A stretch of 64,000 nucleotides of DNA from Clostridiales bacterium (GCA_004553545.1 SFLD01000004.1:1-64000); one strand, 5' to 3'. Positions 24,123-34,089 are shown, numbered from the stretch's first letter. Numbers and translations: made by a program. Notes: a model not told the origin generated them from the letters alone.

Positions 24123-24940
24123 GCCTCTCCCCCCTTTTCCAGATGCACCATGATGTCCTCGAGACTGGCGGGCTTGCCCTCTGGGGCGTCCCCGGTGTGG
24201 TAGAGGGCTGTCCAGCCGTCCGCCGTGGGGCAGGCCCCCAGGGAATTTTCAGGCTTTTCCTTGGCCGTCACCAGGCGGTAGCGGTCCACCAGCTCCTCCC
24301 GGCTCCCACGCTCAGCCAAGCGGCCCTTGCGGAGGTAGAGGATCTCGTCCGCGCAGCGGTCCAGGTCGCTGGTGATATGGGTGGAGAAGAGGATGGTGAC
24401 GCCCTCCTCCCGGGAGAGGCGCAGGAACTCCTCCAGCAGCTCCTCCCGGGACACGGGATCCAGACCGCTGGTGGGCTCATCCAGCAGCAGGAGCTCCGCC
24501 CGGTGGGACAGGGCCAGGGTCAGGGCAAACTTCACCTTCATGCCCGCTGAGAGCTGGGAGACGGTCTTCCCCTCCTCCAGGGAGAAACGCTCCAGGCAGC
24601 GGCGGTAGGCTTCCTCGTCCCAGTTGGGATAGAAATGCCGGGTGACATCCACAATGGCCCCCAGCTTCTTCCGGGGATAGTAGACGAACTCCCCCGGAAC
24701 ATAGCCGATGCGGCTCTTGATCTCCCTCTCGTGTCCGGCGAACTCCAGGCCGAAGAAGCGGACCTCCCCGGCATCCGGATGGACCAGGTTCAGGAGGGAT
24801 TTGAAGGTGGTGCTCTTCCCCGCTCCATTCCGTCCGATGAAGCCGGTGATGGCACCGGGCCGGAGATCGAAGCTGACCTCCTCCAGGGCAAAGGCCGGGT
24901 AGCGCTTGGTCAGGCCCCGAACGTGCAGTACCCCGCTCAT
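24119..24940 (-). CDS. ABC transporter ATP-binding protein
   Basis: 273-residue nucleotide-binding subunit. Walker A GRNGAGKSTT is near 37-46, the signature is the variant LSAGMKVKFALTLAL, Walker B is LLLLDEPTSGLDP, and the H-loop is ILFSTHITSDL. A non-canonical signature (LSAGM rather than LSGGQ) is usual in this YtrB/YxlF-like group. The last 60 residues (from RYRLVTAKEK) form an accessory domain. Both ends overlap neighbours by four bases (the AbrB-like gene upstream, the permease downstream), so the three genes are tightly coupled. An exporter is more likely than an importer, as no binding protein is present. Confidence 0.93.
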   Translation of the reverse strand: MSGVLHVRGLTKRYPAFALEEVSFDLRPGAITGFIGRNGAGKSTTFKSLLNLVHPDAGEVRFFGLEFAGHEREIKSRIGYVPGEFVYYPRKKLGAIVDVTRHFYPNWDEEAYRRCLERFSLEEGKTVSQLSAGMKVKFALTLALSHRAELLLLDEPTSGLDPVSREELLEEFLRLSREEGVTILFSTHITSDLDRCADEILYLRKGRLAERGSREELVDRYRLVTAKEKPENSLGACPTADGWTALYHTGDAPEGKPASLEDIMVHLEKGGEA

Positions 24941-25167
24941 GCTTCCTCCCCTTCCTCGTCGCCCTCCGGGCCCTCGCCCAGCTTGCTGGCAAAGCGGGAG
25001 AAGACCTCGCCGTCCTTCACCACGGCGATGCCCCGCTTGGTGTCCGCCAGCAGCAGCAGCGTGTCTCCGGGCTGGATGTCGAACATCTCCCGGATCTCCT
25101 TGGGCACCACGAACTGCCCCTTCTCCCCCACCTTCACGGTGGCGGCAAACCGCTTGCGTGCCTTCAT
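24937..25167 (-). CDS. AbrB/MazE/SpoVT family DNA-binding protein
   Basis: 76 residues. The swapped-hairpin AbrB domain occupies residues 5-50 (ATVKVGEKGQFVVPKEIREM, FDIQPGDTLLLLADTKRG) and is followed by a short acidic tail (GEGPEGDEEGEEA). Proteins of this kind repress their own operon or act as transition-state regulators. The ATG at 25167 has GGAGGGG six bases upstream. It is the first gene of the ABC operon; inverted repeats overlap its promoter, which points to self-regulation. It could also be an antitoxin-like regulator, but no toxin lies beside it. Confidence 0.92.
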   Translation of the reverse strand: MKARKRFAATVKVGEKGQFVVPKEIREMFDIQPGDTLLLLADTKRGIAVVKDGEVFSRFASKLGEGPEGDEEGEEA

Positions 25168-25200
25168 ATCGTACCCCTCCTTCGGTATTCCTTGTTTCAA

Positions 25201-25228
25201 AAGTATAACTGATTATACTTGTTATACT
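25201..25228. promoter_or_regulatory. Inverted-repeat operator at the abrB-ABC promoter
   Basis: AAGTATAA (25201-25208), ctga, TTATACTT (25213-25220) is a perfect palindrome, and a third copy TTATACT follows at 25222-25228. The third copy overlaps the -10 element, the first two the transcription start, so binding would block the promoter. This is inferred from position. Confidence 0.6.
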
Positions 25229-25249
25229 CCTCTAACTTGAGAAAGTCAA
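25221..25249 (-). promoter_or_regulatory. SigA-type promoter of the abrB-ABC operon
   Basis: Minus strand TTGACT (25244-25249), 17 bases, TATAAC (25221-25226). Confidence 0.7.
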
Positions 25250-25292
25250 GGAGAAATTGGGCGTTTCCTTTTCCTCTCCGGCCGGAAAGCGC

Positions 25293-25325
25293 AAAAGCGC
25301 CCTCCGCACCTGCGTGCGGAGGGCG
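25293..25325 (-). terminator. Terminator of the V-type ATPase operon
   Basis: Perfect 12-base stem CGCCCTCCGCAC/GTGCGGAGGGCG with a four-base loop; on the minus strand it is followed by CTTTTGC. Confidence 0.8.
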
Positions 25326-25345
25326 TTTCGGCTTTTCGGATGGGG

Positions 25346-26044
25346 TCAGGCGTGCTCGGCCTGGTAGCCGCTCATGGCGGCCACATCCTGGGCGCGCTTC
25401 TCCTCGATGGCCTCCTTCAGGATCATATCCTTCACCTTCATGAGGCGGGTAGTGGTGGAACGGTCGTTCTCATCCAGCTTCATGGTGATATAGCGGATGG
25501 CCTCCTGGGTATTGGGGATCACCACATACTCCAGGGCGTTGACGCGGCGGCGGGTCTTCTCGATCTCCTCCGCCATCAGCTGGGCGGACTTCTCGATCTG
25601 GGCCAGCTTCAGCATCTTCTCAAAGACCTTCTGCAGGGCCTCCACGGCGCTGTCCAGCTCGCCGGTGGTGCCGGCGAAGCCATAGGGATAGATATCCGCG
25701 CTGGACTGGGTCTTGGTGTGGAAGTCGTAGATGGGAACGTTGACGGACATGATGTTCTGGAAGCTCATGGTCAGTTCCACGCTCTGCTTGGGATAGATCA
25801 GCGCCTGCTCGATGGCTTCCGAGGACATCAGGGCGGAGGCCAGGGTGAAGGCGCCGTGGGCCTGCATCAGGTCCTTCTCCACCTCGGCCCGGAGGGCTTT
25901 CACCTCCCGGACGGTCTCCAGGAACTGCTTCATCAGCTCGTCCCGCTTGTCCTTCAGGAGCTTGTGACCCCGCTGGGAGGTCTTCAGCTTCTTCTTCAGC
26001 CGCGTCAGCTCCATCCGGGTGGGGTTCACCGTGATGTTTGCCAT
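25346..26044 (-). CDS. atpD: V-type ATP synthase subunit D
   Basis: Central rotor stalk subunit of the V/A-type ATPase, 232 residues, two long coiled-coil helices. The N-terminal NPTRMELTRLKKKLKTSQRG and C-terminal RRRVNALEYVVIPNTQEAIR are diagnostic for subunit D. AAGGAGG lies upstream. It is the last gene of the operon (ntpD in Enterococcus naming), 12 bases after subunit B, and a terminator follows. Confidence 0.97.
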   Translation of the reverse strand: MANITVNPTRMELTRLKKKLKTSQRGHKLLKDKRDELMKQFLETVREVKALRAEVEKDLMQAHGAFTLASALMSSEAIEQALIYPKQSVELTMSFQNIMSVNVPIYDFHTKTQSSADIYPYGFAGTTGELDSAVEALQKVFEKMLKLAQIEKSAQLMAEEIEKTRRRVNALEYVVIPNTQEAIRYITMKLDENDRSTTTRLMKVKDMILKEAIEEKRAQDVAAMSGYQAEHA

Positions 26045-26056
26045 GGCTGCCCCTCC

Positions 26057-27442
26057 TTACTGAGCGTCGTGCTTGGGCCAGTACTTCTCGATCATCTCCG
26101 GCTTGATGCGCTTCAGCTCGCTCTTGGGCAGGATGCTGAGAAGCTCCCAGCCCAGGTCCAGCGTCTCCTCGATGGAGCGGTTCTCCTCGTAGCCCTGGTT
26201 CACGTAGCGCTGCTCGAACTCGTCGGCGAACTTGGCGTAGAGCAGGTCGGTGGGAGTCAGGGCCGCCTCGCCCAGAATGGACATGAGTTCCTTGTTGTCC
26301 TTACCGGTGGAGTACGCGGCAAAGAGCTGGTTCATGGTGGCGGCGTGGTCCTCCCGGGTCTTGCCGACGCCGATGCCCTTGTCCTTCAGACGGGAGAGGC
26401 TGGGCAGCACGTCCACGGGGGGATGGATGCCCTTGCGGTACAGCTCACGGCTCAGGATAATCTGGCCCTCGGTGATATAACCGGTCAGGTCGGGGATGGG
26501 GTGGGTCTTGTCATCCTCAGGCATGGTCAGGATGGGGATGAGGGTGATGGAGCCGGGATTGCCCAGGCGGCGGCCGGCGCGCTCGTAGAGGGTCGCGAGG
26601 TCGGTGTAGAGGTAGCCGGGGAAGCCGCGGCGGCCGGGAACTTCCTTCTTGGCGGCGGAGACCTCACGCAGGGCCTCGGCGTAGTTGGTGATGTCGGTCA
26701 TGATGACCAGGACATGCATGCCCTTCTCAAAGGCCAGATACTCCGCGGCGGTCAGGGCCATACGGGGGGTGGAGATGCGCTCGACGGCGGGGTCGTTGGC
26801 AAGGTTGGAGAAGAGCACGGTGCGGTCGATGGCGCCGGTGCGCTTGAACTCGCTGACGAAGAACTCGGACTCCTCGAAGGTGATGCCGATGGCGGCGAAC
26901 ACCACGGCGAAATTGGAGGCCGCGTCGCCCAGCACCTTGGCCTGACGGGCGATCTGGGCCGCCAGGTTGGCGTGGGGCAGGCCGGAGCCGGAGAAGATGG
27001 GCAGCTTCTGGCCGCGGACCAGGGTGTTCAGACCGTCGATGGTGGAAACGCCGGTCTGGATGAACTCGTTGGGGTAGTCACGGGCGGCGGGGTTCATGGG
27101 CAGGCCGTTGATGTCCCGGTACTCCTCGGGCAGGATGTCGGGGCCGCCGTCGATGGGCTGGCCCATGCCGTTGAAGACGCGGCCCAGCATATCGCTGGAA
27201 ACGCCCAGCTGCAGGGGGTGGCCCAGGAAGCGGACCTTGGAGTCGGCCAGGTTGATGCCGGCGGCGGACTCAAAGAGCTGGACCACGGCGGTGTCGCCGT
27301 TGACCTCCAGCACCTTGCCCCGGCGGATGGAACCGTCGTGCAGCTCCACCTCCACCAGTTCGTCATAGGTGACGCCTTCCACCTGACGGACCATCATCAG
27401 AGGGCTGACGATCTCCTCTACGGTACGGTATTCACGGATCAT
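26057..27442 (-). CDS. atpB: V-type ATP synthase subunit B
   Basis: Non-catalytic nucleotide-site subunit of the V1 hexamer, 461 residues. As expected there is no complete Walker A; the matching loop is [15 protein letters not shown]. Other family runs are [47 protein letters not shown] and [13 protein letters not shown]. The start overlaps the subunit A stop by four bases (ATGA), with GGAGGGG upstream. Product cytoplasmic, partner of subunit A. Confidence 0.98.
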   Translation of the reverse strand: MIREYRTVEEIVSPLMMVRQVEGVTYDELVEVELHDGSIRRGKVLEVNGDTAVVQLFESAAGINLADSKVRFLGHPLQLGVSSDMLGRVFNGMGQPIDGGPDILPEEYRDINGLPMNPAARDYPNEFIQTGVSTIDGLNTLVRGQKLPIFSGSGLPHANLAAQIARQAKVLGDAASNFAVVFAAIGITFEESEFFVSEFKRTGAIDRTVLFSNLANDPAVERISTPRMALTAAEYLAFEKGMHVLVIMTDITNYAEALREVSAAKKEVPGRRGFPGYLYTDLATLYERAGRRLGNPGSITLIPILTMPEDDKTHPIPDLTGYITEGQIILSRELYRKGIHPPVDVLPSLSRLKDKGIGVGKTREDHAATMNQLFAAYSTGKDNKELMSILGEAALTPTDLLYAKFADEFEQRYVNQGYEENRSIEETLDLGWELLSILPKSELKRIKPEMIEKYWPKHDAQ

Positions 27443-29214
27443 GCTTCGTCCCCTCCTTTGGCAGCGATCTCGGCGATCTCAGTCTCCATCTCGGCAGACA
27501 TGGCGGCGTAGGCCTCCTTGTACTCCTCCACCTCCACGCTCTTGGCGCGGCCGATCTTCTCGCGGGCGCCGATCTGGAAGAGGGCCGCGGTGGACGCGCC
27601 CTTGGCGATGGCGTCCCGGCAGAGCCGGTCGTACTTCAGGATCATGGCCAGCAGCCGCTCCTGGCGGTCATAGCTGGAGTAGCCGTCCACGTCGGTGAAG
27701 GCGTTCTGCTGCAGGAAGTCCTCCCGGATCATCCGGGCGGTCTCCAGGGTCAGCTGGTCGGCGGGAGACAGGGCGTCCTTGCCGACGAGCTGGACGATCT
27801 CGTTGAGGCTGGCCTCGTTCTGCAGGATGCTCATGGCCGCGCCGCGGTTGCGCATGAACTCCTCGCCAAGGTTCTCATCGAACCAGGGCTTCAGGGAGTC
27901 CAGGTACAGGGAGTAGGAGTTCAGCCAGTTGATGGCCGGGAAGTGACGCTTGTAGGCAAGGCTGGAGTCCAGGGACCAGAAGACCTTGACGATCCGCATG
28001 GTGGCCTGAGAGACAGGCTCGGAAAGGTCGCCGCCCGGAGGGGAGACCGCGCCCACGGCGGTGAGGCTGCCCCGGCGCTCGTCGCTGCCCAGGCACTCCA
28101 CGGAGCCGGCACGCTCATAGAACTGGGCGAGACGGGAGGCAAGGTAGGCGGGGTAGCCTTCCTCGCCGGGCATCTCCTCAAGACGGCCGGACATCTCACG
28201 CAGGGCCTCGGCCCAGCGGGAGGTGGAGTCCGCGATGACGGCCACGTCGTAGCCCATGTCACGGAAGTACTCCGCGATGGTGATGCCGGTGTAGACGGAC
28301 GCCTCACGGGCGGCCACGGGCATATCGGAGGTGTTGGCGATGAGGACGGTCCGCTTCATCAGGGACTCGCCGGTGCGGGGGTCCTTCAGCTCGGGGAACT
28401 CCCGCAGAACGTCGGTCATCTCGTTGCCGCGCTCGCCGCAGCCGATGTAGACCACGATGTCCACGTCGGACCACTTGGCCAGCTGGTGCTGCACCACGGT
28501 CTTGCCGGAGCCGAAGGGGCCGGGAACGGCCGCCGTACCACCCTTGGCAATGGGGAACATGGTGTCGATGATGCGCTGACCGGAGGACAGAGGCCGCTTG
28601 GGGGGATACTTCTTGGCGTAGGGGCGGCCCACACGGACGGGCCACTTCTGCACCATGGTGAGCTCCACTTCCTTGCCCTCCTTGGTGCGGAGAACGGCCA
28701 CGGTCTCATGGATGGTGTACTGGCCCTTGGCGGCCACCTTCACGATGGTGCCGCTCATTTTCGGGGGCACCATGATCTTGTGGAGCACCACGGCGGTCTC
28801 CGGCACGGTGCCGATGACGTCGCCGCCCACCACCTCTGTGCCTTCCTGCACGGCGGGGGTGAACTCCCACTTCTTCTCGGGGTCCAGGGCGGGGACTTCC
28901 ACACCACGGGTGATGCAGGCGCCCACCTTCTCCACGATCTTCTCCAGCGGGCGCTGGATGCCGTCGTAGATGCCCTCGATCATGCCGGGCCCCAGCTCGA
29001 CGCTCATGGGAGCACCGGTGGTGACCACTTCCGCGCCAGGGCCGAGACCGGAGGTTTCCTCATAGACCTGGATGGAGGCAGAGTCGCCCTTCATGGTCAG
29101 GATCTCGCCGATCAGGCGGCGGGGACCCACACGGACCACGTCGGACATATTGGCGTCCCGGAGGCCGGTGGCGACCACCAGCGGGCCGGAGACTTTCACA
29201 ACTTTACCGCTCAA
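27439..29214 (-). CDS. atpA: V-type ATP synthase subunit A (catalytic)
   Basis: Catalytic subunit, 591 residues. Walker A is [11 protein letters not shown] and Walker B is [33 protein letters not shown], typical of V/A-type A subunits, is also present, with the non-homologous insertion between about 90 and 190. The start is most likely TTG at 29214 ([16 protein letters not shown]), with AGAAGG nine bases upstream; an in-frame extension to 29274 lacks support. Unlike the other ATPase genes it is separated from its upstream neighbour by 237 bases holding several hairpins, so its expression may be set apart. Confidence 0.96.
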   Translation of the reverse strand: MSGKVVKVSGPLVVATGLRDANMSDVVRVGPRRLIGEILTMKGDSASIQVYEETSGLGPGAEVVTTGAPMSVELGPGMIEGIYDGIQRPLEKIVEKVGACITRGVEVPALDPEKKWEFTPAVQEGTEVVGGDVIGTVPETAVVLHKIMVPPKMSGTIVKVAAKGQYTIHETVAVLRTKEGKEVELTMVQKWPVRVGRPYAKKYPPKRPLSSGQRIIDTMFPIAKGGTAAVPGPFGSGKTVVQHQLAKWSDVDIVVYIGCGERGNEMTDVLREFPELKDPRTGESLMKRTVLIANTSDMPVAAREASVYTGITIAEYFRDMGYDVAVIADSTSRWAEALREMSGRLEEMPGEEGYPAYLASRLAQFYERAGSVECLGSDERRGSLTAVGAVSPPGGDLSEPVSQATMRIVKVFWSLDSSLAYKRHFPAINWLNSYSLYLDSLKPWFDENLGEEFMRNRGAAMSILQNEASLNEIVQLVGKDALSPADQLTLETARMIREDFLQQNAFTDVDGYSSYDRQERLLAMILKYDRLCRDAIAKGASTAALFQIGAREKIGRAKSVEVEEYKEAYAAMSAEMETEIAEIAAKGGDEA

Positions 29215-29269
29215 ATTCGATAACCTTCTTTCATCAGATTCGCAGAAGGAGAGAGAAATTCGCATTTTC

Positions 29270-29454
29270 GGCACGTTCCCGTGCCCCCACGCTCCCCACA
29301 GAGGACCCTCGTCCCCCGCAGGGCAACCAAATCATTTTCCCGGCGGCGTGTACGTCGGGAAAATTCCCCGACCCGCGCGCCTTGGGCGCGCACACCAGTG
29401 AGGAACGCCTCACTGGTGGGGGGGATCTAAAGGGGGAACGCAGTCCCCTCTTTA
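29270..29454. repeat. Cluster of five hairpins between V-ATPase subunits F and A
   Basis: Perfect or nearly perfect inverted repeats: 29270-29285 (GGCACG/CGTGCC), 29334-29364 (ATTTTCCCG/CGGGAAAAT), 29375-29391 (GCGCGCC/GGCGCGC), 29393-29418 (CACCAGTGAGG/CCTCACTGGTG, 11 bases, tetraloop) and 29427-29454 (TAAAG-GGGGA / TCCCC-CTTTA, ending at the subunit F stop). None carries a convincing T run on the minus strand, so they look like RNA-processing or stability elements, or a small palindromic repeat element, rather than a terminator. Confidence 0.7.
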
Positions 29455-29769
29455 CAAAATATCCGCGCCCACAGCCCGCTCGATGGCGCTCTGGATACTG
29501 CGCTTCCCAACGCCCAGGGAACCTTCCTTCCCGGGGATCAGGATGATGGCGGGACGCAGGGCGTCCTTGTACCGGGCGATGACATCCTCCAGCTTCACGG
29601 CCAGCTGCTCCGTGAGATAGATCACAGCGCAGTCCTCCTTGGCAAGCTTGTGGATGATCTCCCGGGCCTCCTCCGGCGAGGAGGCGGGATAGGCGTCCAG
29701 TCCCAGCGCCCGGAAGCCCATCACGGACTCCCAGTCGCCGATGACGGCGATCCGATAACTCACTGCCAT
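29452..29769 (-). CDS. atpF: V-type ATP synthase subunit F
   Basis: Stalk subunit that binds the rotor subunit D, 105 residues (ntpG in Enterococcus). The Rossmann-like start YRIAVIGDWESVMGFRALGL and the C-terminal PAIILIPGKEGSLG are characteristic. AAGGAGGG precedes the ATG, and the gene begins 12 bases after subunit C. Length is normal. The stop lies in the first of the hairpins that separate it from subunit A. Confidence 0.95.
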   Translation of the reverse strand: MAVSYRIAVIGDWESVMGFRALGLDAYPASSPEEAREIIHKLAKEDCAVIYLTEQLAVKLEDVIARYKDALRPAIILIPGKEGSLGVGKRSIQSAIERAVGADIL

Positions 29770-29781
29770 GCTCCGCCCTCC

Positions 29782-30783
29782 TTACACATAGCTGTTGCGC
29801 AGATGGTCCCGGATCTCCATCGGGGTGAGTCCGGCTTTCCGGCCCAGCAGGATGATCCGCAGGTTGGTGAACTCGGTCTCCAGCGCGGCGATATAGTTGA
29901 TGACAGGCGCCTCGCCGAAGGGGATGAGCTGGGAGTTGGCAAGGTAGCTGGTCACAGCGTCGTCGCAGCTCTTCTCAAAGCCCTTCACGCTGCTGGCCTC
30001 CGCCGCGGCCTTGAAGCCGGGGGTCTGGTAGATGGTGGCGAGAGCGCGGCCGTCCCGGCCCTCCACATGCAAAAGCACATCCGTGGAGATGTCGCCGCCC
30101 TCGATAAGGGCCTGCGCCAGGAATTCCTTGCTCTTACGCACCCGCAGGCAGCGGACCAGCGTCTGAAGGTTGGCGGCGTCGATACAGTCCCGGACATAGC
30201 CCTGCAGGAAGCGGCTGCCGGTGCCCTCCGCCACCTGAAGCTCCTCCCGGAAGCGGGCCCGGTCCAGCACCATGTCGCAGAGCTGGGGATCCCGGGTGCT
30301 CTCCAGCACCTGTCTTGCCTCCCTGGTGGCCTCCGCCAGTATCGGGGACACCTGCCCCTCCGCTCCCCGGGAGGTGACATAGCGCTTGATCGTCTCCGCA
30401 GGGAAGCGGCCCAGGTCCGAGAGCATGGAATCCGGAGACGTGTGCATGGCTTCCGCCTTCAGCACAGCCTTTACGTTATGGTAGTCATACTTCATCCGGA
30501 AAACATCCAGATACCGGGGGTCAGGCAGGCTCTGCTCCAGGTCCTTCCAGATATTCCGGCGGACGTTGGAGAAGGCCTCGTCCAGCTCTTCCGGATCCGC
30601 CAGGGAGAAGGCGGGGTAGCCGTACTCCTGCAGGATGCGGGAGACCTCCTCATCGGATTGGGTCTCCAGGAGCTGCTCCATCTTGTCCCGGCTCATGAGG
30701 GTGTTCTCCATCCCCCGGATCCGTGTGGAAATGGCCAGGTAGTCGGTATCCTTGATCTTCTTGATCTTGGGTTCTTTGGGCAT
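29782..30783 (-). CDS. atpC: V-type ATP synthase subunit C
   Basis: Socket subunit that connects the rotor stalk to the membrane K ring, 333 residues, all-helical. Typical segments are YLAISTRIRGMENTLMSRD at the N-terminus and VFRMKYDYHNVKAVLKAEAM; the last 100 residues (SYLANSQLIPFGEAPVINYI, ETEFTNLRIILLGRKAGLT) carry the family C-terminal motif. AAGGGGGG lies upstream of the ATG. It starts 12 bases after subunit E. Confidence 0.96.
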   Translation of the reverse strand: MPKEPKIKKIKDTDYLAISTRIRGMENTLMSRDKMEQLLETQSDEEVSRILQEYGYPAFSLADPEELDEAFSNVRRNIWKDLEQSLPDPRYLDVFRMKYDYHNVKAVLKAEAMHTSPDSMLSDLGRFPAETIKRYVTSRGAEGQVSPILAEATREARQVLESTRDPQLCDMVLDRARFREELQVAEGTGSRFLQGYVRDCIDAANLQTLVRCLRVRKSKEFLAQALIEGGDISTDVLLHVEGRDGRALATIYQTPGFKAAAEASSVKGFEKSCDDAVTSYLANSQLIPFGEAPVINYIAALETEFTNLRIILLGRKAGLTPMEIRDHLRNSYV

Positions 30784-30795
30784 TTTTGTCCCCCC

Positions 30796-31389
30796 TTACC
30801 CTTCCGGGAACAGGATCTTCGCGACCTCCGAAGCCATGGTCCCCTTCTGGAAGCGCACCAGCGTCTCAAAGGTCCCGTTGACCTCCACGCTGCCGTCCAC
30901 CAGCAGGAAGCCGCCCTGGATGGGGCGGGTCTCGGGGGCCAGGGTCAGCTTGCCCTTCTCCCCCAGGATGGCGTTGGCCTGCTTCACGGCCTCGGCGCCC
31001 ACAGCGGCCTTCCCGTCCGGGAAGTACACGGTGCCCCGGCCGGAGGGCGCGGCCTCCGCCAGCATCTTGGCAGTGACGGCGGCGTACTGGGCGTCCTCCA
31101 TGGCGCAGAGCTTCTCCAGCGCCAGGTCAAAAGCCTTGCCCACCATCTCCTGCTTGGCGGAGAGCAGCAGCTTGCGCCGGTCTATCTCCGCCGCGTCCAC
31201 CAGACGGGCCTCACGGTCCTGTGCAGCCCTGCGGCTGCGGCTTTCCGCCTCGGCGCGGGCCTTGGCGGCCTGGGCCTCGTAGCCCGTGCGGATCTCATCG
31301 GCCTTGGCCCGGGCCTTGCCCAGGACGTCGTCGATCTCCGCCTGGACGTCCGCTTCGATCCGCTGGGTGATTTTTTCGATTCCGTTCAT
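30796..31389 (-). CDS. atpE: V-type ATP synthase subunit E
   Basis: Peripheral stalk (stator) subunit, 197 residues. The N-terminal 90 residues are one charged coiled-coil (AKADEIRTGYEAQAAKARAE), and the C-terminal half is the alpha/beta head that contacts A3B3 (GGFLLVDGSVEVNGTFETLV). It pairs with subunit G, here the N-terminal part of the G-I fusion. AAGGGG lies seven bases before the ATG. Spaced 22 bases after subunit K. Confidence 0.93.
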   Translation of the reverse strand: MNGIEKITQRIEADVQAEIDDVLGKARAKADEIRTGYEAQAAKARAEAESRSRRAAQDREARLVDAAEIDRRKLLLSAKQEMVGKAFDLALEKLCAMEDAQYAAVTAKMLAEAAPSGRGTVYFPDGKAAVGAEAVKQANAILGEKGKLTLAPETRPIQGGFLLVDGSVEVNGTFETLVRFQKGTMASEVAKILFPEG

Positions 31390-31411
31390 ATTGAATCCCC
31401 TTTCTGTGGGG

Positions 31412-31912
<501 letters not shown>

Positions 31913-31917
31913 TCAAG

Positions 31918-34089
31918 TTATTCGATATCCACGTATTTTGTCTGCATTGCCAGGGGACGGAAGGGTCTGCCGCCGTCCTCGTAGAATTTGCCGAAGTACT
32001 CCAGACACTGGAGCCGCAGGTCATGGACGTAGCAGCCCAGCAGGTTCAGGGCAAAGTTCAGCGCGTTGCCCACCAGGGAGATGATGATGAAAATGACGAT
32101 GTTGCCGGGGATAGCGCCCAGCGTGTTGAACACCTGGGCGATGACGCTGCCCGCCAGCATCAGGGCCATCAGACGGGCATAGGACAGGATGTCGCCGAAA
32201 TAGCCCGTCACATGATTGTACAGGGAGCTGAAGATCCCCATGATCTTGCCGAAGCCCTTGCCGGTGATAACGGGCCCGGCCAGGATCAGCACGATGCCCG
32301 CGTACAGCACCAGGTTGGTGACCCCCAGAGCCATGCAGCCGATGCCCGCAAAAACCACCCACCAGGTGACCTCTTCGAACAGGGCGTCCAGGTACTGGCC
32401 ACGCTTTATCTTTCGGATGAAGCTGATGGCCATGCCGGTGACGATCTGCACCATGCCCAGGGCCATGGCACCCACCAGGATCATCAGCGTATCGTTCAGC
32501 GGTGTGAACAGCGCCGGCAGAGCAAAGTCGCCGCCGGTGGTCAGCTTCACCACCTGGGTCAGGAAATCGCCAAAGAAGCCGCCGGTGACGGCGCCCATGA
32601 TAAAGGTGCTGACGCCGCACAGGGTCATCAGGCCGAACATGTTGCCCATCGTTCCCCTGGGCCGGAACTTCTTGCTGATGATCAGGCCCGCCAGGAACAT
32701 CAGCAGACCGTAGCCCATGTCCGCCATCATGATGCCGTAGAACAGGATGAAGAACGGCGCCATCAGGGGGTTGGGGTCCACGTTGTCATACCTGGGCAGA
32801 GAGTACATCTCCGTCACCATGTTCAACGGTTTGGTCAGCCAGTTGTTTTTCAGCTGCACCGGCACGTCTGGGATCTCCTTCTCCGTGGGATCCGAGGCCT
32901 CCCACGCGCATCCCATGCTCTCCAGCAGAGCTTCCACCTGAGGCAGGTTCTCCGCCGGACACCAGCCCTCAAAAAAGGTCACGGTACCGTCGTTCAGCAG
33001 GCTCTCATCTCCGGCGGCCAGGGCCCTCTGCGCATTGAGATGGTCCAGATACAGCTGCAGGGTATCCTTGTCCTTACCGCTGGCGGCCAGCTTCGCGCGG
33101 CTTTCTTCCCGCCTTTTGCGGCAGGCCTCCAGCTCCTGGTCAATGGCCTTCAGTGCCTCTGCCGGGGTACCGGAGGGTTCCGGGAAGGTCACGGCGCTGA
33201 AGCCGCTCTCCCGCAGGAGGTTCACCGCATCCTCCTGGGCGGACTTGTGGCAGATCAGCAGCACATAGCGCTGCTGGCGGTCCTGGCTGACCCCGATGAG
33301 TTCCGCCGGGAGCTCCTCTCCGGAGAGCCGGGTGCGAATCCCCTCCAGATCCACTGCCGCGGGAAACACGCAGGGCCGGAATACCACATGGGCGCTCTCC
33401 TGAAGCTCCATGGGCATATTCAGATCCTTCCAGGGAAGAAGGGCGTTCTGCCTGGAGAGCAGGCGGCTCTCCTCCGCATCTATCCGGGCCAGGGTGTCCA
33501 GTTCGGTGTGGATGCGGCCCGCTGCCCGGCGGCCCGCCCGAAGGGTATCCTGCCGCAGCAGCTCCTCCTCCGTCACCTGGCGGCGCAGGGAGAAGATGCC
33601 CGATTTCCCGGCGGAATACTCCTTCACGGCGGCCAAAGCACTCTGCGCCTCGGACATCTCGACCCGGATCTGCACCTGCTGGGATTCCTTCCGGTCGATC
33701 CTGGAGGCCCACTTGGTATCCTCCACCTCCTCGCTGGGCTGGCTGATCTCCACGCAGCCCAGGTGCTGCAGCTGGTGCAGCAATCGCTCCTGATCCGCGG
33801 CCATGGCCATCACCCGGAGCTTTTTCATTTTGACAATGGCCATTACTTCACGAGCACTCTGTTCGGCTTCCGCCCGAATCTTTTCCGCCTGCTGGACAGC
33901 CCGCGTTTCCGCCTGCTGCAGCAGCTCCTTTCGCTGGGTCTCCATCTCTTCCCGAAGCCGGCTCAGCATCGCCTGCCCGTCCCGCTCTGCGTTCATGGTC
34001 AGGTTTCTTGCTTCCTGCTCCGCCGCGGCACGGCGGGACACGCCGTCCTGCTCCGCCTTCATTATCCTATCAATGGCTTCCAGGGACAT
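31918..34089 (-). CDS. ntpI: V-type ATP synthase subunits G and I in one reading frame
   Basis: 723 residues joining two normally separate proteins. Residues 1-82 (MSLEAIDRIMKAEQDGVSRR onward) are a subunit G/H-like coiled coil (ntpF of Enterococcus), shorter than the usual 100-110. From Met83 (MAIVKMKKLRVMAMAADQE) the sequence is a full 641-residue subunit I/a, with a cytoplasmic coiled-coil head and about seven to eight membrane helices after residue 430; LLYGIMMADMGYGL-like FYGIMMADMGYGLLM and FGDILSYARLMALMLAG mark the ion path. The G start has a perfect AAGGAGGT six bases upstream. At the junction GTGAAGTAATGG, a TAA lies one frame over, so a one-base shift would give the usual overlapping stop-start. 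Subunit I alone would be 31918-33843. Confidence 0.9.
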   Translation of the reverse strand: MSLEAIDRIMKAEQDGVSRRAAAEQEARNLTMNAERDGQAMLSRLREEMETQRKELLQQAETRAVQQAEKIRAEAEQSAREVMAIVKMKKLRVMAMAADQERLLHQLQHLGCVEISQPSEEVEDTKWASRIDRKESQQVQIRVEMSEAQSALAAVKEYSAGKSGIFSLRRQVTEEELLRQDTLRAGRRAAGRIHTELDTLARIDAEESRLLSRQNALLPWKDLNMPMELQESAHVVFRPCVFPAAVDLEGIRTRLSGEELPAELIGVSQDRQQRYVLLICHKSAQEDAVNLLRESGFSAVTFPEPSGTPAEALKAIDQELEACRKRREESRAKLAASGKDKDTLQLYLDHLNAQRALAAGDESLLNDGTVTFFEGWCPAENLPQVEALLESMGCAWEASDPTEKEIPDVPVQLKNNWLTKPLNMVTEMYSLPRYDNVDPNPLMAPFFILFYGIMMADMGYGLLMFLAGLIISKKFRPRGTMGNMFGLMTLCGVSTFIMGAVTGGFFGDFLTQVVKLTTGGDFALPALFTPLNDTLMILVGAMALGMVQIVTGMAISFIRKIKRGQYLDALFEEVTWWVVFAGIGCMALGVTNLVLYAGIVLILAGPVITGKGFGKIMGIFSSLYNHVTGYFGDILSYARLMALMLAGSVIAQVFNTLGAIPGNIVIFIIISLVGNALNFALNLLGCYVHDLRLQCLEYFGKFYEDGGRPFRPLAMQTKYVDIE

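Noticed and set aside
29393..29418. The 11-base stem as a terminator of subunit F
   Set aside because: There is no T run on the minus strand, and subunit A belongs to the same complex.
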